Assembly: GCA_037179385.1 (NCBI GenBank)
Contig: CM074179.1
Location: 28,836,046 to 28,900,045, forward strand
DNA length: 64,000 bases
From: Holothuria scabra
Taxonomy: Eukaryota; Echinodermata; Holothuroidea; Aspidochirotida; Holothuriidae
Reading direction: 5' to 3'
Below, in pieces: positions 33,004-44,394 of the stretch (the first letter of the stretch is position 1; each line of letters opens with the position of its first letter). A program made the position numbers and the translations under genes. The notes beneath the pieces were generated by a model that was given only the letters and a program-made list of their open reading frames with translations, was not told the origin of the DNA and ran no database searches.

Positions 33004-36000
33004 ACTAACTCCAGAGGAGTTGCTGTGCTTTTAAATGAAAAATCAAATATTTCTATTGGGAGAATACACAGAAACTCTGATGGTAACTTAGTAGCAATCA
33101 TTATTGAGACAGGTCAGTACTTTATTACACTTGTTGTTATTTACGGGCCTAACACGGATACTCCGGCATTTTTTAAAGAAGTACAAGGTGTGATAGAGGA
33201 TTTTAATACTACACATTGTATTGTTGTTGGAGATTGGAATGTGGTGCTTGACCCTGGTCAGGACACTTATAATTATCTACATACCAACAATCCAAAGGCT
33301 CGTCAGGCTGTTCTGACACTTATGAGTGACTTAAACTTTTTCGATGCTTGGCGTGTATTCAATCCCAACGAGAAAAGATATACTTGGAGACAAAAAAATC
33401 CTTTAAAGCAAAGTAGATTGGATTATTTTCTGGTATCTCCTGGGATCTTAAATATAATCACAAGTGTTTCTATTTCACATGGTTACCGTACTGACCATTC
33501 AATGATTAATGTTTGTTTCAGGGTGAGTCCAATTTTAACGGGCAAAGGATATTGGAAACTTAATAATTCACTTCTAAGAAATGATGGTTATCAAGAACTG
33601 GTTAAAAACGTTATTGCTGAGACTATTATAGAGTATGCGTGTCCCCTCTACAATAGAAATGTTTTATTAAAGTTACATAGAGATGAAATTCAATTCATTA
33701 TATCAGATCAACTTTTTTTTGAAACTTTGTTGATGAAGGTAAGAGGTAAAACTATTTCGTATTCCTCATATATGAAAAGATTAAAGAACGAAAGGGAAAT
33801 TTTTCTTGTTAATGAAATTCAGCGGATCGAAAATTATCATTCCCGTGAAAATGCTGCAAATATGTGCTTGGAAAAACTTGAAAAAGAATTACAAGATTTG
33901 CGGGAGAAAAAGCTTATGGGAAGTTTTATCAGGTCCCGTGTGGAATGGATGGAAGAGGGTGAAAAGCCATCTAAATTTTTCCTTAATTTGGAAAAAAGAA
34001 ACTTCAAAAAGTTATTAAGTCAGCTTACTAATGAGAACGGAGCTCAAATTTATGATAACGAGGGGATTCAAAAAGAAGTTTACGACTATTATAGAAAACT
34101 TTATACATCCAAAGATCATTCCCTGATAGATATAAATTTAAAGCAAGTTTTATCCAATGATAACATTCAAAAACTATCCAAAATCGAATCGGATGCATTG
34201 GGGGGACCACTAAATTATATTGAGGTATACAATGTTTTGAAAAATATGAAAAATAACAAATCCCCAGGTACGGACGGTTTTACCGTTGAATTCTTTAAAT
34301 TTTTTTGGAAGGATATTGGACATTTTCTAGTAAGATCATTAAACTATGGTTATGAACATTCTATGTTGTCTGTAACCCAAAAGCATGGGGTAATTACTTT
34401 AATACCGAAGGGGGATAAACCAAGGCAGTTTTTAAAAAATTGGAGGCTTATTACCCTTTTAAATGTTTCGTATAAGATTGCATCGGGTTGCATTGCAAAT
34501 CGTTTTAGAAATGTGATGAATGAGCTAATTTCTATGGATCAAAGTGGTTTTATTAAAGGAAGATATATAGGTGACAGCATACGTACAATTTATGATATAA
34601 TGTTTAATTTGCGAAAGGAAGAAAAGCCTGGAATTCTTTTTGCCATCGATTTTGAGAAAGCGTTTGACAGTATTTCTTTAAGTTTTGTCCGAAAAGTTCT
34701 TGATTTTTTTAACTTTGGTCCTTCGATTTTGAAATGGTTTGATACATTTTATTACAAAGTAACCTCATCTGTTCTTTCAAATGGTTTTGTTTCTCAGACT
34801 TTCCCTTTCGAAAGAGGATGTAGGCAAGGGGACCCTTTGTCCCCTTATTTATTTATTCTTTGTGCGGAGGTATTGAATATTTTGGTCCGCACAGATAACA
34901 ATATCCATGGCGTCAAGATTGGTGACAATGAGTGTAAACTTGTTCAATATGCAGATGACACCACTTTCTTCATTCAACCTATTGAAAGGTCACTTTGTAA
35001 ACTTCTTCACCAATTGGATTACTTTGGATCTTTTTCAGGTCTGAAGTTGAATATGAGTAAATTCTTTTATGTTGGGTTGGGGGCTTTGGCAGGGTCACAT
35101 TTACATTTTAATTGTTTACGCAACGCTTCTTGTTGCAATGCTGGAGACGACTTTACTTCGCTTGGGATTAAGTTTAATACAGATCTTGACGCCATGGTTA
35201 CAAAAAATTGTGACAAAGCCTTTTTTAAAATGAACAATATTATTAATTTATGGAGTAAGCGAAACATTTCCAGCTTGGGTCGAATCACCGTCGTAAAATC
35301 ATTAATTTTGCCAAATTTTACACATTACCTAACAGCGCTTCCTTCCCCTGATAAGAACTATATTTCTAAGATTTCCTCGTCTTTATTTAAATTTGTGTGG
35401 AAAAATAAGCCGGACCGAATAAGTCGTACTCAGATTACTCAAAATTATTCCAAAGGAGGTCTTAAAATGGTGGACTTTGCTAATTATTGCATAGCTATTA
35501 AGGTAACCACTTTCAAACGATTATTGAAAATTACTAATGAAAGTATTTTAGGTGCTCTTCTGGAAAGAGAGAACATATATGTTGGTGAATTCTGTAAGAA
35601 TGGTGACTTTTACATTAATTTTGCTAGCTCTAAAGTTAAAAATCCATTCTTGGTAGATGTTTTTAATTGCACTTACCAGTATATGCAAATTTCACTATTC
35701 TCACCAGTTTCCAGTAACTGTTTAGATTTGTTCCTTGCTCAGCCCTTATGGAATAATAGTAGTATAAAAAGTAGGGCATAAAGTAATAGATTATTCACAT
35801 TGGAAGAGGCAAGGGATTTTCTTTTTAAATGATTTACTTTCACCAAATGGAGGCTTCCTATCCTTTGATGCTTTTTCAAAGAAATTTTGTATTCAGACTC
35901 ATTATTTAGAGTACTATGGTGTCATGCACGCCATTAAGGCTTCATGGAACCATATTCTCGAAGATAATAATTATGTCTTAAGTAACCCTGTTAATAACTA

Positions 36001-36622
36001 TTATAATTTATTGTTGAATGAGGGGTACTTTGAATGCAAGGGTATTTACAATGAGATGCTTAATTCATCAACTTGTATTTGTAAATCGTATTTGAAATGG
36101 TCTGAGACTATTCCCATTTCAAAGGAGTCGTGGAATTCCTATTGCGTAGTGCCTTTTAATTGTTCCAATGATGTATCGGTTCAATGGTTTCAGTATCGCT
36201 TACTGCATAGAATAATCCCTACGAATAAGTATTTATACACAATAAAGGTTGCCCCCTCAAATATGTGCACATTCTGCTCAGTCTTTGTTGAAACTATTCC
36301 ACACTTGTTTTTTCAATGTTTTTTCTCTCGAAGAATCTGGGTTTATTTGCAGAATGTTTTTTCTAAAATTGATATTCAAGTTAATTTTAATGACGAACTT
36401 ACGGTTTTGTTTGGTTGTAATTCGGATCGAATATCTAATGTAGTTATTATTTTGGTTAAAATGTATATATTTAATTGTAAAAAACAAAAAGGACACCCGA
36501 GTGTTCATGGAGCCATTGTTTATTTAAAAAATTATTTTGCCCTGCAAAAGTGTATTTTCCAAGAGAACATGTTGATAAATATTTGGGAGAAATATTGGTT
36601 ACCTTGGATGGAATTGTTTTGA
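33004..36622 (+). pseudogene. L1-like ORF2 remnant: endonuclease, reverse transcriptase, zinc motif
   Basis: The open frame from 32881 to 35781 encodes 966 residues. The first 41 codons (to 33003) come from flanking DNA, and LINE protein starts at residue 42. Domains by residue: truncated endonuclease ~42-225 (GDWN ~116, SRLDYF ~177, TDHS ~204), RT ~450-720 (SPGTDGF ~460, FEKAFDSI ~590, QYADD ~690), then the post-RT region. A one-base frameshift near 35767 brings the stop at 35779. The coding signal continues in another frame through 35924-36622, ending with a C..C....E..PHLF..C motif. RT catalytic residues are intact. Without the 5' half and with the frameshift the copy is not autonomous. 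Confidence 0.85.
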
Positions 36623-36811
36623 GTTTAATTTAGACTTAAGAAAATGGTGCAAACTTTTTGTACGATTAGGTCTGTTTTGTTATGTATTTTCATTTATTAC
36701 TCATTTTAATTTTAATTTTATTGTATTATTGTGATGTATATTTTTGTTGTGATTTAAAGGCAAGAAAATGTCAAGATCAATAAAGAAAAAAAAAAAAAAA
36801 AAAAAAAAAAA
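33004..36811 (+). mobile_element. L1/Tx1-like LINE, 5'-truncated, young copy
   Basis: Bounded by identical 14-bp GACATAGGCCTACT duplications. It ends with AATAAA (about 36779) and a ~27-A tail, the marks of target-primed reverse transcription. The 5' end falls within the apurinic endonuclease domain, so the element lost its promoter, any ORF1 and the start of ORF2. Only one frameshift separates the remaining protein into two frames, suggesting a recent insertion. It sits inside the hAT-like element at 31931-37434. Confidence 0.9.
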
Positions 36812-36825
36812 GACATAGGCCTACT
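36812..36825 (+). repeat. Right 14-bp TSD of the L1-like LINE
   Basis: Exact repeat of 32990-33003, starting right after the poly(A) tail. Confidence 0.85.
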
Positions 36826-36894
36826 TGTTAAGGATGGAAGGGAAGAATTATCCGAAGGCAGTACCTTACCCTTACCTGCTTACGGCATGTAATA

Positions 36895-36980
36895 TTTTGT
36901 GTATGATAAAGTATGTATATGTGTATGATATTTTGTGATATGATATTTTGTGTATGATATTTTGTGTATGATAAAGTATA
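36895..36980 (+). repeat. Short minisatellite
   Basis: Several irregular copies of 'gtatgatattttgt' and 'gtatgataaagtat'. Confidence 0.6.
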
Positions 36981-37953
36981 GGAATGGTCGTGTAAGAGTG
37001 GTCTCCAGTGTAAGATTGCCTTATTTTCAGTAAATCAATCAGCCATCCGAAAGGCAGAAAGGGTCCTAACCTAACAAAGTTACATTAAAGTTTGTCGTCG
37101 AGACTTTCGTTTCATCTTCGAAGTGAAATGCAATAAACGACAATGCAGATCACAAACGGTATCTAATTTAGTGAAAGTAGGCATTTTGAAGTTATTACTT
37201 GATTTCATACGTGCGCACAAAATATTTTTTACACACATTCATTTTTTTTTTAATTTTTACACATTTTATTTATTTACTGTTTTGAAGGAAATACTTCAAA
37301 GTTTATTTCCGTTCAAACATTTTATTTTTTTTTTCAATTACTTTATCAGGACGCAAAAAATCTGGGGGGGGGGGGCTGAAGAAAATCTGGGGGGGGGGGC
37401 CTAGGCCCCCAGGCCCCCCGTGGCTACGCCACTGTCGGACGCAAACCAACGGCCTTTCATTACTGCTTTATCCATATGTGCTCCTATCTGTACATAGCGG
37501 ATCCAAACATACAGCTCTTCTTAATATGTGTAGCGCCGTCAGTTTCACGGGATAATTCGTACAGCAAACTTATCGAAGCTGAGTGTCCTGAGTGCAGTGT
37601 AGTACCAGTGGTACGGTGCCAGTTTCCCTAGATCTGACCTCAGTGTCTAGCCTAATATACTACGCGCTCCACAGATAACATAACAGGTTGCAGGGCAAGG
37701 GAGCCCCATAAGATGGATGACTTATTTCCCTCGCCTCTGTAGTAGTATGTGGTATTTTTCCTTGAAGTGGCTGAAGGTGTGACGAACAAAATTTCATTTC
37801 TGTGTAGGCCTATTCAGTTGTTAATATCTGTTATTGGTATCGAGGATTTAGATTAACGAAATCAGTTTGTTTACGGGAACACCTGTGGCTGCTGATGAAC
37901 CACAGTTCAGGCCTATTATAACTATCACTTGTTTACGTTACACTGGGGCCTAA

Positions 37954-39261
37954 AGGCCTGTCCACACAGGATGCGTTGTGTTCCGTTCCGGATACGACAC
38001 GTTTTTTTCCCGCATCCTTCCGGATACGTCAAGACGCATGCCTGTCTGTACAGGATGCGTTTACACTACGTCAACTTCGATGCGTCACTTTGAGATGCAG
38101 TGTGTAGTTTCCAATGACAATGCATGCTGATTGACAAAAAAGTGTAAGTTTTGTAGAAAAAATGTACAATTTGGTTTGATTTTATTCCTAAACACATTCA
38201 GTTTGTCACAATCTCTCCGAATTTGTACAAAATTATTCAAAGTGGGTTTATCTCGATGGATTTCAGTCAGTGGCGTACCCAGGATTTCTCTCATGGAAGT
38301 GTAGGGACATGCAGTATGTTGCGTGATCGCCGGCCTGGGGGAGGTGTCCTAGTGGACGGGGTGTCTCCTTCCTCCTTTGAAGGCGTTTGAAAAATTAGGT
38401 GTCCTTGCATGCAATCTGGTGCCACGTTAGCTACCTTTTGAGGTAAAATTTGTGTTAAAAAGTTTGCGTATTTTTAGGAACAAAAACAAATCGGCATCAG
38501 TGAGGGGAATGGCCTAACGGCCTTCCCCTGTGTACGCCACTGATTTCAGTGGATTGATTGGAATGGAGATTTTCTACAGTCAGAGTCTATCATTATCAAG
38601 TTGAGTAGCCCAGTCGAGTGAAGTTTTTTTGGCCCAGATCGCTTGTGGGGCGCTTGGGGCGCAACGATTGAGGAGAAGGGCTCGATCCCATAAGCCCCGA
38701 AGCTACGCCACTGATTATATACACTACATTGTATATTTATATTTTCTCGTGTGCCGTGAAATGTCCCTGTGCAGCCATGTCTAGTGTCCAGACTTCCCCT
38801 GCCTACCGTCCCAACAAGAATACAACTGTTTTTTCACTACCGAAGTCAATAATATCGCAAGGGTAGTGGGTACCCAAAGAATCATAGGCTACGTATACAT
38901 TCCCAATGTTGTGAAAAAATGCCCCCCAAAATGAGCTTTTCTACTTATTTTACAGGCGTTTCATTGTGATTTTAAGCTCAAACATAGTACCATTTTGCAT
39001 CCATATCCGGTTAAATTGCATTTCATCAAAGAAAAACATGAAAGAAATCAAAGTTGACGCATGCTTCCGTACGTCAACTCTGTTTCTGAACGCACATGGA
39101 CTTTGCCGGAAGGATACGTCAACTTTTTTTCCCGCATCGATCGTGATGGAACGCAACGCATCCTGTGTGGACGGTTCCATTGATTTACGTGCAAAGTGAT
39201 AAAAGTGACGTGCCGTGTCGTACCCGGAACGGAACGCAACGCATCCTGTGTGGACAGGCCT
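37954..39261 (+). mobile_element. PIF/Harbinger-like TIR element, 1.3 kb, non-autonomous
   Basis: Terminal inverted repeats of about 47 bp begin AGGCCTGTCCACACAGGATG and differ at only two positions. The flanks are TAA at 37951-37953 and 39262-39264, a trinucleotide matching the TWA duplication typical of PIF/Harbinger. Both subterminal regions carry further copies of 'ggatacgtcaa', 'gatgcgt' and related strings in both orientations. The overlapping 60-110-codon frames in the TIR regions show no transposase motif. A hAT MITE with its own TSD is nested at 38268-38542. A further hAT-like right end ('gctacgccactg') occurs near 38700. Confidence 0.75.
38268..38542 (+). mobile_element. 275-bp hAT MITE with perfect 8-bp TSD
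   Basis: The ends CAGTGGCGTACCCAGG and, inverted, CAGTGGCGTACACAGG differ at one base. Flanks are identical ATTTCAGT at 38260-38267 and 38543-38550. This is the clearest example of the CAGTGGCGTAG-type family here and anchors the hAT assignment of the less complete copies. Inserted within the Harbinger-like element. Confidence 0.9.
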
Positions 39262-39344
39262 TAAGTGTCGTGTAACTGGTAGCAATGGTGTTTATATGTT
39301 CGCAGTAAGATTAATAATAATAATTGGGGAAATATTGGGGGGAA

Positions 39345-41085
39345 ATATTAGCAAGGAAAATAATTTATGACAATACACTTAGTGGTCTTAACGTCTTAGG
39401 AAAAGAAGTCAAAATTTTACAATATGCCGATGACACTACACTTTTTTTGAATGGTACTCGTGAATCCCTTGTCAATATCATTAACGTTCTTGATAATTTC
39501 GCTTCCGACTCGGGTCTTAAAATCAATTACAGTAAATCCCATCTTTTCCCGCTAGGGTCCTTTATTAATAACCGTCCAGCTTACAGTCAGGATTTTGGAA
39601 TAACTTTGACTGAGGGTCCAATAAAATTTTTAGGAATTCTTTTTACCCGCGATGGAGATGATTTATTCCGCTTAAACTATCTTAAGAAGCTTTCCAGGTT
39701 GAAGAATCAACTTAAAATTTGGAGTGGCAGGGATCTCCCTCCACCTGGTAGGAATACGATTGTTACAGCGTTTGGTCTAAGTCAACTTGTATTTCTTTTC
39801 CAAGTACTTCCTAACCCTCCGACAGAGTTTTTAAGAATTTACAAAGCATTGTTTTTGATTTTATTTGGAGCGGTAACCCCGACAAAATTAAAAGAAGCAC
39901 AATGTATAACAGCATAAGCAATGGGGGTATAAAGGTAATCCATATCCAGAGTTTTGCCTTTGCATTGAAAGCCTCTTGGGTTAGAAGGTATAAGGACCCT
40001 AGTAATACTGGTTATTGGAAATTATTTTTGATCATTTTCTTTCTCCTTTTGGTAAAGAATTCTTATTTGAATGTAATTTTCTCGCAAAAGATGTAGATTG
40101 TATCGCTAATGACTTTATTTTTGATATCTGTAAAGGTTGGAGTGACGCTTCCTTTACCACCCCGGATGAAAATAATTATGGAACGCAAATACTTTGGAAC
40201 AACTCCTACATAAAAATTGATAATTCTATTGTTTATGATAAAAAACTTCATTTGGCCGGTGTCACCTTTGTTAAGGATCTGTTTTTGAATGATGGTAATA
40301 AAATGCCATACCATGTATTTCGAAATAAATATAATATTTTGAGTTATCCATTTACTAGGTTTTTTGGATTACTATCAGCCATTCCTGGTAACTGGATTCA
40401 CCTTATTCATCAAGCTGACCACAACGTCAATGATCATGTTATCACTTTTATCAATAGTAATTCTAAAACTTCTCAATTAGTGTACCCTTTGTTAATAGAT
40501 AAGATTATCAGCCCGCCGAAAGCTTGTGTAAAATGGAATAATCAATTTAACCTCTCACCCGATGATTGGGTTACTATCTTTAAGATGCCCTTTTGTACCG
40601 TATCTGAAGCGAAGGTAAAATACTTTCAATTCAGATTCATTCATCGTATCTTAGGAACAAATAGGCTGTTGTGTTTAATGGGCAAGACGGATACCGATCG
40701 CTGTACTTTTTGTCATATTGAAACCGAGTCCTTAGAGCATCTCTTCTGGTCATGTCATGTAACCTCTAGTTTCCTTTTAGATTGCGAGTTAAAATTTTTT
40801 GGATGGCAATTTATTTTTTCTAGAAAGGACCTGTTCTTTGGTCGAATATATGATGAATATGATCCTATTAAATACTTTATTTTGCAATGCAAATATTATA
40901 TTTATAACCGTAGGCTTAATAATACCCTGCCTGACTGCAGCACCTTTTTCCACAAAGTGAATTTCATTATTAAAGTTGAAAAATATATAGCTCTTAAGAA
41001 GAATGCTGCAAAGTCTAGAAGAAATAAATTTAAAGCTATTCAACGCTGTCTATCATATTGTATCGATGAACTGGAAAGTTCTTAA
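39345..41085 (+). pseudogene. L1-like RT C-terminal remnant
   Basis: Three pieces lie in three different frames: 39345-39917 (QYADDTTLF with the catalytic Asp pair, then SGLKINYSKS and KFLGILF), 39902-about 40015, and 40015-41085 (post-RT region with WNNSYIKIDN and the C..C....E..EHLF..C zinc-like motif). Two frameshifts near 39900 and 40015 break the protein. The fingers and first half of the palm are absent. Confidence 0.8.
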
Positions 41086-41177
41086 GGCTCCATTCTTGTT
41101 TTCATGTGCAAGCAGGATGCACCTATAAAGTCTATTGGTTCCATGGGCGGTCGCTGTAATTTAACCTTTGGAATGAA

Positions 41178-41239
41178 CCCCCCCCCCCCCCCCACTCACT
41201 CACTCACTCACTCACTCACTCACTCACTCACTCACTCAC
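41178..41239 (+). repeat. Poly-C plus (ACTC)n microsatellite
   Basis: About 16 C bases are followed by about 11 ACTC units within the LINE 3' UTR. Confidence 0.95.
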
Positions 41240-41730
41240 AAACCGGATTGCTGGCTGTGCTCAAGTTTTATAATGAGTACCCACATCTATTCAATTAATA
41301 GTAAAACCTATATTCATTTACTCTGTTTTTTTAAACTAGAATACGTTTATCAGGTATACCCCGTGTATATAAATTCCTTGTTTAATATGTGTATTATATA
41401 GGTCAACGTCATGCATTTATGAATGTATCCTAAATATATGATAATATTATAGTTGGCCTTGTCCATATCAGGAAACTTCTGAAATTTACATAACGTATCC
41501 AGGGAATATGTCTTGAATGTATAATTTACATATGTATAGTGTATATAATGTTTAATAAGCGTGGTAAATGTATTTATGTTAATTGATCGTTATTCATGTA
41601 ATTGTGTAAGTTGAGAGTATGTATAAACTATGTATGTGTTTTATTGCAAAGTTGTATATAACACCTGCACTATATGAAATGTTTTCAATAAATGAGATGG
41701 TCACAAAATAATAATGATGATGACGATGAC

Positions 41731-41772
41731 GACGACGACGACGACGACGACGTCGTCGTCGTCGTCGTCGTC
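41731..41772 (+). repeat. (GAC)7(GTC)7 perfect triplet palindrome
   Basis: Seven GAC units are joined directly to seven GTC units, making a 42-bp perfect inverted repeat. It continues a GAT/GAC tract at the LINE 3' end. Confidence 0.95.
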
Positions 41773-41783
41773 GGGAAGACAGT

Positions 41784-41842
41784 GACATTATTCGGGCGAA
41801 ACATGCTCTTGCCCCTCATAGAAAATTACCCCCGTACGCCTC
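41784..41842 (-). mobile_element. Fragment of the 14003-14141 MITE family, reversed
   Basis: The reverse complement matches the left end of that family: 'cgggg.taatttt', 'gggcaagagcat' and 'cgaataatg'. Only the left end is present. Confidence 0.6.
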
Positions 41843-41994
41843 TGCCCCCCTCCTCCAAGAAAAGTGTGCAGTCACTTAACAAAGGACTGCATTTGCAAAA
41901 GATGAACCTATCACACTATGGACTCGAGGCCAACTCAACATGTAAGAGATCAGGTGACTTGTACTGTCTCAAAGGAAATAAACACATTCTGACT

Positions 41995-42312
41995 GAGGTG
42001 ACTCGAGTCACAAGACCACTTGAAGCTTTCGAAAGACTCGAAGCGACTCGACTCGAGCTAAGGGAAGACTCGACATGACTCGCCTCGACTAGAATTGCTA
42101 AAGACTCGACGTGACTCGAGACTCGACACTTTGTGACGCGAGGCGACTCGAAGCTTTCCAAAGACTCGAAGTGACTCGACTCGAGCTGAGGGAAGACTCG
42201 ACATGACTCGACTCTACTAGAATTGCTAAAGACTCGACGTGACTCGAGACTCGACACCTTGTGACTCGAGGTGACTCGTGACTCTACATCAAGTGACTCG
42301 ATTACAACACTG
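41995..42312 (+). repeat. Right arm of composite hAT: GACTCGAGTC repeats
   Basis: Numerous copies of 'gactcgagtc', 'gactcgaag' and 'gactcgacatgactcg'. They end in ATTACAACACTG, the inverse of the left terminus, followed by the CAAATCCG duplication. Confidence 0.8.
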
Positions 42313-42320
42313 CAAATCCG

Positions 42321-44370
42321 CCGGATGGGGTCCCCAGAGCAGGACTGGGAGCAATTAGTACACGCCTGCCTAACAAACCATTAAGCAATAGTCGAAAAGA
42401 GAACCTAGCCATTGCCGAATCTAGCCGATGTTCATCTACACTTACTCTGACCATATTTATTATACCTTTCCCTAGTTGGGAAACTCCGCCAACTTACTGC
42501 TTATGTTTAGATTCCGGTTTTCGTCAGTCACGTGACGTTGATAGTACACGAGAGCCTTGTTGTTGGACTCTCCATACGTACTGTATATATGCAGACAAGG
42601 TAAACTGATTTCTTCGAGAGTCTCTTGCAAACAATTACCAAACTGTAATGACTTCAATTAGGGCGTATATTATTGCGAAAGGTTTGATTAAGATTTCTGT
42701 CCTAAATTAGAACGGCCGTAAAGCGAGAATAACTGCACCCAACTAAAAAAGCGGGACAATCGAAGGCTGGGCCAGCAACAGTACCTTGGTAAGCACACTC
42801 AACAATTTCGCGAAATTGCGAAGCATAGTAGCAGTCGCACTGTATAACGTTAGACTAGTTGGATTAAACCATTTTAACAAACGAGTGTAACGGTTCATCA
42901 GACGAGTGTATTATACAATATTTATCAGTAACTATGGTCGTACAAAATTTTAGGAAGCCGACATAGCGTAATGAAGTAGGTCTACTTCACCCTAACCGCA
43001 CACTGACTGCAGTATGATAAGCCTGTAGGGCCTACTATAGGTCCCCAGCGAAGATCTCCAAACGCCAGGCCTCGGAACCAGTATTTTACGCTTAAAAAGA
43101 GAAAAAGAAACCCGAGAATATAGGATTATTCAAAAATCTTAAAAACATACTGATTAGGAGGCCTTTTGCATTTCCCTTTCAGCCCTTGAATCAACTTAAT
43201 GGCTTCCCAGCAGAAACAGTACATCACTCAATGGAGCCATATCGCTACCGATCGATCGTGTGCACCTTCAAAGTCACGTGATGAACTTTTTTGAAGAGCT
43301 CAACATACTTTTACGGACAGTTACGGACGCACCTTACAAAAATAATGAACGTACATACAGCTTTTACGTCCGTGCATACACAGTGTACGTAAGGAGTTTC
43401 CCAACGAGGGAAAGGTATAGTAAATATGCTCTGACATACAGTCCTGGATGAGCCAAAATGGCTTCCTGACCCTCAGAACGTTAAATTAAAAGTTAAATAA
43501 AATCTACGTAGCAGCGCCTCATTTTACATATAATGTCTTTCATTGGGAGATGAGTAAATTGCTAAGTTTAGGCTTCTATGGCGTTTTAATGACTTTACAA
43601 CTTTTTCCCAATACAACTTTTGACAGTAGCTTGTCGAAAAGGTTACTTATTTTGCTTCATTTTGAAAAGCTTGGGTTTTGGACTAGCTAAGTATAGCCAG
43701 AAATTCCCTTATAACGTATATGAAACCATTGTTGCTTTTGTAGTTTTGATCGATCGGTTTCAATATTTTTTTTAGCTTTTTTTGTTCTGGAAGAGGGTTG
43801 GGTGACAAAGACAGGTTTTAGGTGGTTTTTTACCATGGTCCGTCCGCGTTCCTTATTCATGATCGAACAGGTTTTTAGTTGCCTGAGAGTGTCCAAGACT
43901 TTTGAAATGGTAGCTTCATTACCTAATGGGTAAAAAAAAAATTAGAAGTGTGTTTGACTATTTTTCTTTCAGAAGGGTTCTGTCCTTTTGCAAAGCAGTT
44001 TCTGACCACAAATTATTTTGGCTTCTTGAGAGTCTGTGGAGGTTGTTGGTTAAGATGGTGTGTCCAGAATAAGATAAATTCTGATGCTATTCAACCATGG
44101 TTGGTAATTTTGTTGTCTATTGGTACGTTTTGGAGATCAAGCAATCAATTTGATCCACTTTCGGACGCTTTGTGGAATCACGTGACAATAATTGTAAGAT
44201 ATGACGACCATTTTGGTCACAATTGCATGTTTCTCCCATAACAACACACACATGCAGGCTAAAATAGTACTGCGAGTATTTGACAATAAGGGTTTGGTGT
44301 TGAAAAATCCATTTAAGCCGTTTGCGGGATTAAGTGTTTATTTTCTCACGAAACACTATAGACCGGCAGC
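42321..44370. other. Unassigned non-coding DNA
   Basis: About 2 kb with no supported gene, RNA or transposon end. The longest frame (97 codons at 43948) has no recognised domain. Confidence 0.35.
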
Positions 44371-44394
44371 CTAGAGCATTTTGATCAAACGAAC

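Larger units (their letters stand above)
31931..37434 (+). mobile_element. Second-level hAT-like element containing a LINE
   Basis: The left end CAGTGGTGTAGCCAGG and inverted right end CAGTGGCGTAGCCACGG match. Flanks are TAGGACGC (31923-31930) and TCGGACGC (37435-37442), 7 of 8 identical. G runs follow each end. The left part carries two copies of the GCGGAGCGCCACCATC unit (about 32035 and 32360), linking it to the element at 10900. A LINE with its own TSD lies at 33004-36811. Removing it leaves about 1.7 kb of element. No transposase frame. Confidence 0.7.
39345..41730 (+). mobile_element. L1/Tx1-like LINE, 5'-truncated in the RT
   Basis: Coding similarity begins just before the QYADDTTLF motif and runs to 41085. 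A 3' UTR follows with an inserted poly-C/(ACTC)n tract (41178-41239) and an AATAAA near 41689. The 3' end merges into a GAT/GAC triplet tract. 'aataataat' occurs near both ends and could be a TSD but is too simple to rely on. The protein is clearly diverged from the 33004 copy, so it belongs to a different subfamily. Confidence 0.8.
31604..42312 (+). mobile_element. 10.7-kb composite hAT-type element hosting nested transposons
   Basis: The left end CAGTGTTGTAATGACTCGAG and right end (inverted, CAGTGTTGTAATCGAGTCAC) share a perfect 12-bp terminal repeat. They are flanked by identical 8-bp CAAATCCG, the TSD length of hAT elements. Each end carries an arm rich in GACTCGAGTC-type palindromic repeats (31604-31885 and about 41995-42312). 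Between the arms lie a second hAT-like element with a LINE inside it, a Harbinger-like element with a MITE inside it, and another LINE. No hAT transposase was found, so this was probably a non-autonomous element enlarged by later insertions. The small relative at 62532-62720 supports the family. Confidence 0.75.

Noticed and set aside
37954..39285. Frames of 60-110 codons in the Harbinger-like TIR regions as a transposase
   Set aside because: They derive from repeated subterminal motifs and contain no DDE or Myb-like motif.
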